Positions 1 to 11,476 of a stretch of DNA of 60,000 bases are shown here, one piece after another; position 1 is the stretch's first letter, and each line of letters begins with the position of its first letter. Both the position numbers and the translations under genes were made by a program. The stretch spans positions 374,001 through 434,000 of the forward strand of contig NC_088324.1 in NCBI RefSeq assembly GCF_910592395.1, in the 5' to 3' direction. This DNA comes from Lineus longissimus (Eukaryota > Nemertea > Pilidiophora > Heteronemertea > Lineidae). The notes under the pieces were generated by a model. The model made no database searches and was not told where the DNA came from. It was given only the letters and a program-made list of their open reading frames with translations.

Positions 1-3000
1 CTGGTGATGCGTTCCAAGAGAGAATGACCCCTGAGAGGACGAGGAACCTGCTGCAATCAGCTGCTGATGCTGGCATGTGTATGATGAGGGTCTGGGGAGG
101 AGGGGTAGGTTGAATGTGATAGATAGTTAGCTGCTGATGCTGGCATGTGTATGATGAGGGTCTGGGGAGGAGGGGTAGGTTGAATGTGATAGATAGTCAG
201 CTGCTGATGCTGGCATGTGTATGATGAGGGTCTGGGGAAGAGGGGTAGGTTGAATGTGATAGATAGTCAGCTGCTGATGCTGGCATGTGTATGATGAGGG
301 TCTGGGGAGGAGGGGTAGGTTGAATGTGATAGATAGTCAGCTGTTGATGCTGGCATGTGTATGATGAGGGTCTGGGGAGGAGAGGTAGGTTGAATGTGAT
401 AGATAGTCAGCTGCTGATGCTGGCATGTGTATGATGAGGGTCTGGGGAGGAGGGGTAGGTTGAATGTGATAGATAGTCAGCTGCTGATGCTGGCATGTGT
501 ATGATGAGGGTCTGGGGAGGAGGGGTAGGTTGAATGTGATAGATAGTCAGCTGTTGATGCTGGCATGTGTATGATGAGGGTCTGGGGAGGAGAGGTAGGT
601 TGAATGTGATAGATAGTCAGCTGCTGATGCTGGCATGTGTATGATGAGGGTCTGGGGAGGAGGGGTAGGTTGAATGTGATAGATAGTCAGCTGCTGATGC
701 TGGCATGTGTATGATGAGGGTCTGGGGAGGAGGGGTAGGTTGAATGTGATAGATAGTCAGCTGCTGATGCTGGCATGTGTATGATGAGGGTCTGGGGAGG
801 AGGGGTAGGTTGAATGTGATAGATAGTCAGCTGCTGATGCTGGCATTTGTATGATGGGGGTCTGGGGAGGAGGGGTAGGTTGAATGTGATAGATAGTCAG
901 CTGCTGATGCTGGCATGTGTATGATGAGGGTCTGGGGTGGAGGGGTAGGTTGAATGTGATAGATAGTCAGCTGCTGATGCTGGCATGTGTATGATGAGGG
1001 TCTGGGGTGGAGGGGTAGGTTGAATGTGATAGATAGTCAGCTGCTGATGCTGGCATGTGTATGATGAGGGTCTGGGGTGGAGGGGTAGGTTGAATGTGAT
1101 AGATAGTCAGCTGCTGATGATGGCATGTGTATGATGAGTGTCTGGGGAGGAGGGGTAGGTTGAATGTGATAGATAGTCAGCTGCTGATGCTGGCATGTGT
1201 ATGATGAGGGTCTGGGGAGGAGGGGTAGGTTGAATGTGATAGATAGTCAGCTGCTGATGCTGGCATGTGTATGATGAGGGTCTGGGGTGGAGGGGTAGGT
1301 TGAATGTGATAGATAGTCAGCTGTTGATGCTGGCATGTGTATGAGGAGGGTCTGGGGAGGAGGGGTAGGTTGAATGTGATAGATAGTCAGCTGCTGATGC
1401 TGGCATGTGTATGATGAGGGTCTGGGGTGGAGGGGTAGGTTGAATGTGATAGATAGTCAGCTGCTGATGCTGGCATGTGTATGAGGAGGGTCTGGGGAGG
1501 AGGGGTAGGTTGAAGGTGATAGATAGTCAGCTGCTGATGCTGGCATGTGTATGATGAGGGTCTGGGGAGGAGGAGTAGGTTGAATGTGATAGATAGTCAG
1601 CTGCTGATGCTGGCATGTGTATGATGAGGGTCTGGGGAGGAGGGGTAGGTTGAATGTGATAGATAGTCAGCTGCTGATGCTGGCATGTGTATGATGAGGG
1701 TCTGGGGTGGAGGGGTAGGTTGAATGTGATAGATAGTCAGCTGTTGATGCTGGCATGTGTATGATGAGGGTCTGGGGAGGAGAGGTAGGTTGAATGTGAT
1801 AGATAGTCAGCTGCTGATGCTGGCATGTGTATGATGAGGGTCTGGGGTGGAGGGGTAGGTTGAATGTGATAGATAGTCAGCTGCTGATGCTGGCATGTGT
1901 ATGATGAGGGTCTGGGGTGGAGGGGTAGGTTGAATGTGATAGATAGTCAGCTGCTGATGCTGGCATGTGTATGATGAGGGTCTGGGGTGGAGGGGTAGGT
2001 TGAATGTGATGGATGGCTTGTTATCAGGAGAGCTGGAGATTCGTGAACTACTGGGGACAGTTTTATTGGGGCAATTGACTTTGGGGGAATTTGTCTGGAT
2101 ACCATTGGCAGCATTTGATCAATAAGCAGAGTTATGATGCTGCCAACTTGTAGTTTCCTCACGTTTTCCAGTTGTAAAAAGGCCCAAAACATCAATGTTC
2201 TAAAAATGTTGAAATGCGCTGTATGCCGTTTGCTATGCGAGGGCGCACAACTTTCACTTTTCAACCTAAAAATCTCCATCTGATTCCAGATCTATGAAAC
2301 GGATGTATTCTACGACCTGATGGATGAGCTGGGCATCATGGTCTGGCAGGACTTTATGTTTGCTGTAGCCATGTACCCGGCCGACCAGGAATATCTTGAT
2401 ACGGTCCGTGAAGAAACCACATACCAAGTAAGCTGTATTCATGAGTTTACAAATAGTATCGTAGTACATGAGAAGTAGTATTCATCTGCTAATACCTCAC
2501 CACAAGGCCCATGGAAGTGCTTAGCCAATGTACTGCTGCAGTAATATCTACTCCATGAGAGGTGTGGTAAGCCACCATTTTGAAACATTTAAACACTGAC
2601 GCCTGGAAGATTATACTCCTCATATCACCTGTGATGCCCTGTAATTCAATTCGCACGCTGCTGAAAGGGGTGTGGATTGAAGCTGCTCATTGCCGGTGCC
2701 TGCCTGCTGTAAGGGGCTTTAATAATCTCCATGGACATAGATGTGCATACCCCTCCTTGGCGAGTGACCCCCCCCCCCCCCCTGTTTATACTTGGACGCC
2801 ACTGAGAGGTCTATTTATGATTCCAACTTGATTGTCATCTCTCTCCGTCTTCATCGCAGGTGCGTCGTCTGCAGTATCATGCCAGTATCGCCATCTGGAG
2901 TGGTAACAATGAATGTGCTGGTTGTCTCGCTAGTAACCGGTAAGTCACTCTCATTGGCCAGGTAACCGGTAATTCCCTCTCATTGTTCAGGTAACCGGTA

Positions 3001-6000
3001 AGTCACTCTCATTGGCCAGGTAACCGGTAAGTCACTCTCATTGGCCAGGTAACCGGTAAGTCACTCTCATTGGCCAGGTAACCGGTAAGTCACTCTCATT
3101 GGCCAGGTAACCGGTAAGTCACTCTAATTGGCCAGGTAACTGATAAGTCACTCTCATTGGCTAGGTAACTGATAAGTCACTCTCATTGGCTAGGTAACTG
3201 ATAAGTCACTCTCATTGGCTAGGTAACTGATAAGTCGCTCTCATTGGTCAGGTAACTGAAAAGTCGCTCTCATTGGCCAGGTAACTGATAAGTCACTCTC
3301 ATTGGCTAGGTAACTGATAAGTCACTCTCATTGGCCAGGTAACTGATAAGTCACTCTCATTGGCTAGGTAACTGATAAGTCACTCTCATTGGTCAGGTAA
3401 CTGATAAGTCACTCTCATTGGTCAGGTAACTGATAAGTCGCTCTCATTGGCCAGGTAGCTGGTAAGTCACTCTCATTGGCCAGGTAGCTGGTAAGTCACT
3501 CTCATTGGCCAGGTAGCTGGTAAGTCACTCTCATTGACCAGGTAACTGATAAGTCACTCTCATTGGCCAGGTAACCAGTAAGTCACTCTCATTGGCCAGG
3601 TAACTGATAAGTCACTCTCATTGGCTAGGTAACTGATAAGTCACTCTCATTGGCTAGGTAACTGATAAGTCGCTCTCATTGGCCAGGTAACTGATAAGTC
3701 ACTCTCATTGGCTAGGTAACTGATAAGTCACTCTCATTGGCTAGGTAACTGATAAGTCACTCTCATTGGCTAGGTAACTGATAAGTCGCTCTCATTGGCC
3801 AGGTAACTGATAAGTCGCTCTCATTGGCCAGGTAACTGATAAGTCACTCTCATTGGCCAGGTAACTGATAAGTCACTCTCATTGGCAAGGTAACTGATAA
3901 GTCACTCTCATTGGCAAGGTAACTGATAAGTCACTCTTATTGGTCAGGTAACTGATAAGTCACTCTCATTGGCCAGGTAGCTGGTAAGTCACTCTCATTG
4001 GCCAGGTAGCTGGTAAGTCACTCTCATTGGCCAGGTAACTGATAAGTCACTCTCATTGGCCAGGTAACTGATAAGTCACTCTCATTGGCTAGGTAACTGA
4101 TAAGTCACTCTCATTGGCCAGGTAACTGATAAGTCACTCTCATTGGTCAGGTAACTGATAAGTCTCTCTCATTGGCCAGGTAACTGATAAGTCACTCTCA
4201 TTGGTCAGGTAACTGATAAGTCACTCTCATTGGCCAGGTAACTGATAAATCGCTCTCATTGGCCAGGTAACCAGTAAGTCACTCTCATTGGTCAGGTACC
4301 TGGTAAGTCGCTGTCATTGGCCAGGTACCTGGTAAGTCGCTGTCATTGGTCAGGTAGCTGGTAAGTCGCTGTCATTGGCCAGGTAGCTGGTAAGTCGCTG
4401 TCATTGGTCAGGTAGCTGGTAAGTCGCTGTCATTGGCTAGGTAACCGGTAAGTCACTCTCATTGGCCTTTAGCTTGTACGCTTTATATTGTACAACTTTC
4501 TCAAACTCATCACATTTTTTCCCCAGTCTTCCCTGAAACCTTTCAGCAACCCGACCGCACTTTAAGATCTTCAGATGGTTTGCTTTTTGACCAGCCAAGG
4601 GCTAGGTTGGTGACCTTTGGCGACAGAGCCTTTCTTGCGTCGTTCCCAAGCTGTGGAACCGACTGCCAATCAGCTTGCAGACACTGACCAGCACCCCTCT
4701 CTTCGCGGGTCACTGAAAAACCTATCTCTTTTCTCGGTATAATGTAAAGTGTCACTGATCACTTCAGTGGATGCTGGCACTATAAACACCCTCATTTGGT
4801 TGATATGATTGATTGATCTCCGCTGCTCAATCAACGCTACAAGCTCGCATTTCCCTCCTTCGAACTAAGAAATAATCATTGAATGTCTTACTTTCCAGTT
4901 TTGGGACGGCGGCCCATTACAAACGTTACTATAACGACTATGTCGCCCTATATATTGGCGTGGTGTTGAATGTGACGGCCCAGGAGGACCAGAGTCGGCC
5001 TATCGTCAGTACGTCACCCAGTAATGGCAAGCTGACGCCTGGAGCTGGTTGGATCGATAAGAATGTTTATGACACTCACCATGGTGACGGTAAGCCAGTG
5101 TTTACAGTTTCAAAACAGAAGACCCGGTCAGTGTGCAAGGGTTAAAATCAATGTTCAGAATTAACCATGGTAACCGAGCGGTAAAGTTATCAATGTGCAT
5201 GCGTAACATGATGCCAAAACCTGGAAATTTTGTACAATTTTGGCAAAGTGATCTTTTTAGATACTTGAGATTTTGATTTTTTTTGTGCGTAATAATACAT
5301 TTTGTTCAACTGTGGTTTTCTGTGGGACATTTCCCAAAATTAGAGTGCCAGTTTCGTGTGAAATCAACAATCCACTCATCATAACTCATGACAGATCTTC
5401 TCTTCATTTTGGTTCAGTCCACTTCTACACGTACTCGGGGAATCTCTGGGACTGGCGTCGCTTTCCCAAACCCAAGTTCTGCTCGGAATACGGCATCCAA
5501 TCGTACCCGTCATTTGAGGTGTTGAAACAAGTCTCTCAGCCCGAGGATTGGTACTTCAACAGTACGTTTATTGCAGACAGGCAGCATCATTGTGGCGGTA
5601 GGTCAAATCTGAATATCATGATCCGGTCCATTTTGCATTGCATCATGGTTAGGTACCAGGCGCGCTGGGTTCAGACATCCGGTGTTAACCCTGTTCAACC
5701 AGTTGAAGGGTAAGTCCTATATAACGTGTGATAGGCCTATGTAAAATAGATGCCTTAAAACCGGCTAAATAGCTTCTACAGTGTCAGTATCTGATAAACT
5801 GTCCTGGTAGGTACACATGCTTGATAGTGAAAAGACACTAGCAATATCAGGGCAGGCATGTTGATGTATTGGTCTCACTTTTGTAAATATACGAGGGGGG
5901 GGGGTTGGATGATATCCAAAAACTACCACGGCAATATTCCTGAAACTTACATGGATGACACCATGGCCAAAGACGTTAATTATGATAAACAATGGATTGA

Positions 6001-9000
6001 CTTTGATCTAATTAATTTCAGGCCCTTTGTGGTCAAAATTTATGAGACATTTCATGAGTGATGAAGAATTCTGAAAATCATCAAATGTTTGAGAATGGTG
6101 ATTTAGTTTCTTATTCGCTGACTACAAGAATATCGCACACTTTCTTGCGTTTAACTTCATCTATTTTCTCGAAATTTACATTTTCTGGTAATTTCAGGTG
6201 ACAAACAACTTTTTGATATGGTGAAAGCTGTGATGCATCTCCCCAACTCGACAGACCACATCAAACTATTCAGTGATCTTCTCTATGTCTTCCAGGTAGG
6301 TATTATAGGCACTTGTGTCACATAGAACCTCAAGTGACATTTTGTTGACAGAGCGTTACATTATTCTTTGGGTTTTCTAGAACGGAACACATTATCACTT
6401 GCTGAAAACAACATCAGCTGCTGGCTGGTGCATGCGAATTGGACATTCTGTGATGATGTTTAAGTTCATCTTGCGTTGTCACTTTCAGATCAATCAAGCA
6501 ATGTCCATCAAAACAGAGAGCGAAGTCTATAGAAGGATGCAGGGTGTCATGAATGGTCTTGGTGGTTACACGATGGGATCACTCATCTGGCAGCTCAATG
6601 ATAACTGGCAGGGGCCTTCTTGGGCGACGTTAGGTAAGTTTCAGTGTCGACAGTCTCGTTTCTCATTCTTTAGGACTTTCTTTAACCAAATCCTCCACAG
6701 ACACCCAGGTAAATGCCTTCACTGTTCGTTTGATATTTAAAATTTGTAATTGAATTAGAAAATTTCAAACTGTGTAGATGTACACAGGATTATGTGGACA
6801 GATAAACAAATACAAATAAACATTTGAGCAAAACTCATCTGCATCTGAACTGGACTACTGAATTGTGTGGAACTGCATTTCTATTCTGTTTATTTTTTTC
6901 ATGTATTTTAAGTTCGACCAGAGCACAGTTGTGATTGTTTTGCGAGCTATTCTCACTCAAAAAACTAGCAAGATTTTGTGCCTCTATTCGCTTTTGAAAT
7001 TTCTCAAATGTCTAATTATCAATTTCAGAGTACACTGGCAAATGGAAGATGCTGCATTACTATATCAAAGACTTCTACAGTAAGACTGTGGTCGTCCCGT
7101 GGGAGGATGGGGATACATTCAAGATCAGCTTCGTCCAGGAGGACGTTCAGCTGCCGGCACCAGGGGAATCGGTGGAAATCCTCAAAAGTAAGACGGGTAT
7201 CCCTCTTGGATCGTCTTACAGAAGTTCTGGGCAGGACCAGTACTCACAAGAGACGTTTGAATGGCAGCAGTCATCGGCTGAAGAGGGCAAAGATCTGAAG
7301 TGGTCTAGGAGTGCGGTCACAGAGGAGGCGGAGGGTCAGAGTCCAGGGGTGGTCCACATGGGGCAGCAGAAACTACTTGTCGTGGAGAAGGCTGCCGGTG
7401 ATAAGGATTCGTCGTGGTATTGCTCAACTGCCAAGCCGTGTGTTCTAGTCCTCACATTCAGGCCGTGGGATCTCACAAAATCTCCACTTAGAATTCAAAC
7501 AATTATCAAACAGGTTTGTAAACAGTTTAAAATTGAGCAGTTTCATGAGAACTAGGCCTGGTGATTATCGTCTCATCTTGATTATCATGTTTCATGTATC
7601 ATACACAGGGCCGCAGTGCCTATTGTTTTGTTTGTGGTGCACACATTTTCCCAGGTCTCCCCCAGGGCAGGCTGCTCAGGAAGTTGGAATGCCTGTCTGG
7701 AATACACAGAATTCTCAGTCAGTTGGGGGACTGAATCTTTAGGGAGAATCAATAATTTCTGGGGTGTCTTATTTTTCAAATGCATTTTTTCAGTCCACCA
7801 TCTTACCGTCCATGGTTATATTCAATAATAAGTTGGGAAACAATCATTTCTAAAGAGAAGGGATGTTACATTTTCCAACTGCACCTATTTTTTCAGTCCA
7901 CCATCTTTCCGTCCATGGTTATATTTGAAGCGGAGACATCCACGATGTTGGGTCAGTTGAAGAGAGAAGATTACATGATCGAGATTACCGTCCAAGACGA
8001 GGCCAGCGTGACACTGGCCTCAAACTTTTACTTCCTGACCGTTCCTAAAGCTGCCTGGGGGATGAGAAAGGCTAACATCAAGGTAGGTCCATTGTCACAT
8101 CACAATGAAACGTGTGGCCGCTGCAGCCAATCTGGTATCTTGGCAATTTGAGACAAATGCCTCTTTTGACACAAAGACAGTTTTGATCCTTCCAGAATTG
8201 GAACCCACAACCTCCTGATTAAGAGCCTAGTGCTCTAGCCACTATGTCGCTATATCCCTCAATAAGTTATCAGTTCATGGATTAGCATTAAGCAACTAGG
8301 AATATCATTCCCCTGGACAGGATGCTGGCCATGAGATCCCCTGGACAGGATGCTGGCCATGAGATCCCCTGGACAGGATGCTGGCCATGAGATCCCCTGG
8401 ACAGGATGCTGGCCATGAGATCCCCTGGACAGGATGCTGGCCATGAGATCCCCTGGACAGGATGCTGGCCATGAGACCCATGGACAGGATGCTGGCCATG
8501 AGATCCCCTGGACAGGATGCTGGCCATGAGATCCCCTGGACAGGATGCTGGCCATGAGATCCCCTGGACAGGATGCTGGCCATGAGATCCCCTGGACAAG
8601 GATGCTGGCCATGAGACCCATGGACAGGATGCTGGCCATGAGATCCCCTGGACAGGATGCTGGCCATGAGATCCCCTGGCGAGGATGCTGGCCATGAGAC
8701 CCATGGACAGGATGCTGGCCATGCGATCCCCTGGACAGGATGCTGGCCATGAGATCCCCTGGACAGGATGCTGGCCATGAGATCCCCTGGACAGGATGCT
8801 GGCCATGAGATCCCCTGGACAGGATGCTGGCCATGAGATACTCTTCATTGCCAGACTGTACATCATTGTGATTTTTTTCTCCTTCAGGTTAAAAGCGTCA
8901 CAGCACAAGACAAGAACTTCGTGATCACACTCTCCAGTGACCAGCCGGCGTTGTTCGTCTTTGTGGAGGCATGGGGGATCAAGGGACGATTCTCTCAAAA

Positions 9001-9130
9001 TGGCTTCCATATGATGTCTGGCCCAAGTAAGGCTCTAACACTGGTCTTCTATCCGTGGGAGGTGACTACCGTCAGGGCATTACAGGATTCACTCAGGATC
9101 ACATCTCTTATGGACGTTTATCAGTTTTAA
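1..9130 (+). CDS. MANBA: Beta-mannosidase, 3' ten exons (5' end outside window)
   Basis: Exons read from splice sites: 1-104, 2290-2427, 2860-2939, 4899-5089, 5418-5597, 6198-6295, 6489-6633, 7029-7513, 7897-8082, 8888-9130 (TAA 9128-9130). Reading phases agree across every junction. The product is a lysosomal glycoside hydrolase of family GH2 that removes terminal beta-mannose from N-glycan remnants. Visible landmarks: RVWGGG at the end of the first exon; MVWQDFMFA in the second; WSGNNE in the third (acid/base glutamate of clan GH-A); SEYG in the fifth (nucleophile glutamate); WQLNDNWQGPSW in the seventh; GRFSQNGF and FYPWE in the last, close to the mammalian C-terminus. About 615 codons are present and the N-terminal sugar-binding domain lies upstream. 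Exon 7029-7513 is longer than the mammalian counterpart and carries a polar stretch I cannot align. Exon borders at 104 and 2939 lie inside minisatellites. Confidence 0.93.
59..2010. repeat. 70-bp minisatellite spanning an exon-donor junction
   Basis: About 28 nearly perfect 70-bp units. The first unit starts inside MANBA coding sequence (Gln-Ser-Ala-Ala-Asp-Ala-Gly) and carries the end of the exon (RVWGGG) and its donor GTAGGT at 105. Every later unit repeats both the coding piece and the GT donor. Units differ mainly at GGGGAGG versus GGGGTGG and at CTGCTG versus CTGTTG. Confidence 0.97.
2935..4465. repeat. 29-bp minisatellite starting at a splice donor
   Basis: About 52 units of 29 bp. 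The array starts at the last bases of MANBA exon 2860-2939 (AACCG) and its donor GTAAGT at 2940. The first units keep AACCGGTAAGTC. Most inner units read AACTGATAAGTC, so the GT is lost. Some inner units read AGCTGGTAAGTC, and the last one returns to AACCGGTAAGTC. Confidence 0.96.
4545..4830 (+). mobile_element. Degenerate LINE 3' end (CR1/L2-type) in a MANBA intron
   Basis: Reading on the plus strand gives the typical end of a non-LTR reverse transcriptase ORF: LRSSDGLL, then VTFGDRAF, then a frameshift into KLWNRLPISLQTLTSTPLF, then an in-frame stop before KTYLF. It finishes in a short ATTG-type tail near 4800-4830. It is a dead, 5'-truncated copy, and the minus-strand frame over it is a shadow. 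Confidence 0.72.
5160..5417 (+). other. MANBA intron, no separate feature seen
   Basis: An AT-rich intron ending in a polypyrimidine stretch and TTCAG at 5417. I see no repeat or RNA gene. The larger neighbouring introns (5598-6197, 6634-7028) look equally plain, apart from a G run near 5893. Confidence 0.6.
7786..7960 (+). repeat. Two-copy acceptor/exon-start duplication in MANBA
   Basis: A ~105-bp period puts two copies of TTTTTTCAGTCCACCATCTT in series. The downstream copy (AG at 7895-7896) is the true start of exon 7897-8082. The upstream copy (about 7784-7836) has the same polypyrimidine tract, AG and first ~30 exon bases, then diverges. It could act as an alternative acceptor but soon runs into stops. 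Confidence 0.8.
8189..8258 (-). repeat. tRNA-Lys-like SINE head or tRNA relic
   Basis: On the minus strand TAGTGGCTAGAGCACTAG resembles an A box. CTCTTAATC matches the anticodon loop of tRNA-Lys(CTT), and GTGGGTTCCAATTC resembles a B box. The acceptor stem does not pair, so this is more likely a tRNA-derived SINE remnant than a working tRNA. Confidence 0.45.
8308..8838. repeat. 28-bp minisatellite in the last MANBA intron
   Basis: About 19 units of 28 bp built on CCCCTGGACAGGATGCTGG and CCATGAGAT. A few units are one to several bases shorter (for example GACCCATGGACAGG), so the minus-strand open frames over it are artefacts. The array ends about 50 bp before the acceptor of exon 8888-9130. 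Confidence 0.96.
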
Positions 9131-9325
9131 TTATGGAACATAAACTTGTTTTAATAGCTCTAATATAATCTAAAATAACCCGTATTACGATCATGTCTTA
9201 ACATTTAACTGAAATCTGAATATGTGTTAGATTTATAACTAAATGAGAAAAATCTCAAACCTACGGCTAGCATGATATCTGAATGTCAATCAGACATTTT
9301 GTTTGCCCAACACAACTTACCGGTA

Positions 9326-9519
9326 ATCAGATTGTATCACTTGGCACATATCTTACATTACCAGGTATGTGTTTAACCATTCCAGTTGATCAGATTGTAT
9401 CACTTGGCACATATCTTACATTACCAGGTATGTGTTTAACCATTCCAGTTGATCAGATTGTATCACTTGGCACATATCTTACATTGCCAGGTATGCGTGT
9501 AACCTTTCCAGTTGATCAG
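9326..9519. repeat. Three-copy 63-bp repeat
   Basis: Three direct copies, each starting near GATCAGATTGTATCACTTGG and each including CCAGGTATG. The repeat lies about 200 bp after the MANBA stop codon. The plus-strand frame over it is repeat-driven. Confidence 0.9.
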
Positions 9520-9672
9520 AAGACTGACATGCACAAGAGTTATTCTGTTTTTGGGAGTCAGTATGGTCTAGTGTATCACACTTGGCTAGCTGTCAAGAAG
9601 TCTCCGGTTCAAAGCTTACAGTTGGCATAAGATGCTAAGCAGTTGTCATAGTCTAACTTCCCATCCTCCACC

Positions 9673-9850
9673 CAGGACCCGGTTGTTCAAAGTTCTGTTA
9701 TCTGGTTTAGCAGGCCGCCAAATTCTCGTTAAGGTTAGCGGCCGCTATACAACTGCTAAGTAAGCGGTACCTCAAGGGTTTTGTCTTTGGCTGCTGCCAA
9801 GTGAAGCAGCGGTCGCTAAACTAACCAGGCTTTGAACAACCGGACCCAGG
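9673..9850. mobile_element. Foldback MITE-like element
   Basis: The left end reads CCGGTTGTTCAAAG near 9679-9692. The right end carries its reverse complement (CTTTGAACAACCGG, about 9829-9842), and both ends continue with imperfect pairing (CTGGTTTAGC against GCTAAACTAACCAG). The ~178-bp size fits a non-autonomous TIR element. Confidence 0.65.
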
Positions 9851-10030
9851 TGTATAAATGGGGACCAGTCAGAAATGCTCGGGTTGTAGTGCTGATTATC
9901 GACAATCTTTTTTCAATGTTGTTTTCTTTAAAAGACCGAGTGTCACTTGCTGGTCTTGTGCACTCACCCTTAATATTACAGAAGAATATCATATATTTGT
10001 AGTTTGTGATAATTTTTCACATGTTTTGGT

Positions 10031-10036
10031 AATAAA
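10031..10036 (+). promoter_or_regulatory. Possible MANBA poly(A) signal AATAAA
   Basis: The first clear AATAAA noticed downstream of the MANBA stop codon, about 900 bp away. Its use is unproven. Confidence 0.4.
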
Positions 10037-10263
10037 ATCACTGTGATTATTCAGCAATATTCATTGGATTTAGGTTTGTTTTTGGCGGGTATCTCCTTAT
10101 CTTCATTAACTGGCTTAAGGATTCACTGTGGCAAGACCATGTGCTGAGAGTGAAGGCTACTGGAAACACTGATACTTCTCTTGGTGAAATCATCGACAAG
10201 GAGGGCTGTCCAGAGTCAACCAGTTGGGGCCTGGCCATGTAAAAGGCACCAATCATTATAGCA

Positions 10264-11476
10264 GGGTCAACAATGACAGAATCTGGTCATCTGAGGGACA
10301 CCACTCATCACAACCTGTCCACTGTCAACAGTGACAGGACCTGGTCATCTAAGGGGACACCAATTATCACAACCTGTCCAGGGTCAACAATGACAGAATC
10401 TGGTCATCTGAGGGACACCACTCATCACAACCTGTCCACTGTCAACAGTGACAGGACCTGGCCATCTAAGGGGACACCAATCATCACAACCTGTCCAGGG
10501 TCAACAATGACAGAATCTGGTCATCTGAGGGACACCACTCATCACAACCTCTCCAGGGTCAACAGTGACAGGACCTGGTCATCTAAGGGGACACCAATCA
10601 TCACAACCTGTCCACTGTCAACAGTGACAGGACCTGTCCATCTAAGGGGACACCAATTATCACAACCTGTCCAGGGTCAACAGTGACAGGACCTGGCCAT
10701 CTAAGGGGACACCAATCATCACAACCTGTCCAGGGTCAACAGTGACAGGACCTGGCCATCTAAGGGGACACCACTCATAACAACCTGTCCAGGGTCAACA
10801 GTGACAGGACCTGGCCATCTAAGGGGACACCAATTATCACAACCTGTCCAGGGTCAACAGTGACAGGACCTGGCCATCTAAGGGGACACCAATTATCACA
10901 ACCTGTCCAGGGTCAACAGTGACAGGACCTGGCCATCTAAGGGGACACCAATTATCACAACCTGTCCAGGGTCAACAGTGACAGGACCTGGTCATCTAAG
11001 GGGACACCAATCATCACAACCTGTCCAGGGTCAACAATGACAGAATCTGGTCATCTGAGGGACACCACTCATCACAACCTCTCCAGGGTCAACAGTGACA
11101 GGACCTGGTCATCTAAGGGGACACCAATCATCACAACCTGTCCAGGGTCAACAGTGACAGGACCTGGCCATCTAAGGGGACACCAATTATCACAACCTGT
11201 CCAGGGTCAACAGTGACAGGACCTGGCCATCTAAGGGGACACCAATTATCACAACCTGTCCAGGGTCAACAGTGACAGGACCTGGCCATCTAAGGGGACA
11301 CCAATTATCACAACCTGTCCAGGGTCAACAGTGACAGGACAGTGTCAATGTCATCTAAGGGGACACCAATTATCACAACCTGCATGACCGTGGTCAACAG
11401 TGACAGGACTTGGTTATCTAAGGGGACACCAATTGTCACAACCTGTCCAGGGACAGGGTCAATAATGACAGGACCT
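10264..11476. repeat. 59-bp minisatellite
   Basis: About 20 units of 59 bp (GGGTCAACAGTGACAGGACC, then TCTAAGGGGACACC and ATCACAACCTGTCCA). Two or three unit subtypes alternate. Units near the start and around 11030-11090 carry AATCTGG and GAGGGACACC variants. The final units are degenerate. Confidence 0.96.

Larger units (their letters stand above)
9131..10262 (+). other. MANBA 3' flank / probable 3' UTR
   Basis: The non-coding stretch after the MANBA stop. It holds a three-copy 63-bp repeat, a foldback element and a possible poly(A) signal, each listed separately. No further coding sequence was recognised. Confidence 0.6.

Noticed and set aside
59-2010. Possible CRISPR array
   Set aside because: Units are contiguous, with no unique spacers, and contain eukaryotic coding and splice sequence. 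The window is clearly animal DNA.
4543-4755. Minus-strand 70-residue frame
   Set aside because: Antisense shadow of the degenerate LINE end on the plus strand.
8259-9010. Minus-strand frames with MASILSRGSHGQHPVQG repeats
   Set aside because: Translation of a 28-bp intronic minisatellite inside MANBA, on the opposite strand.
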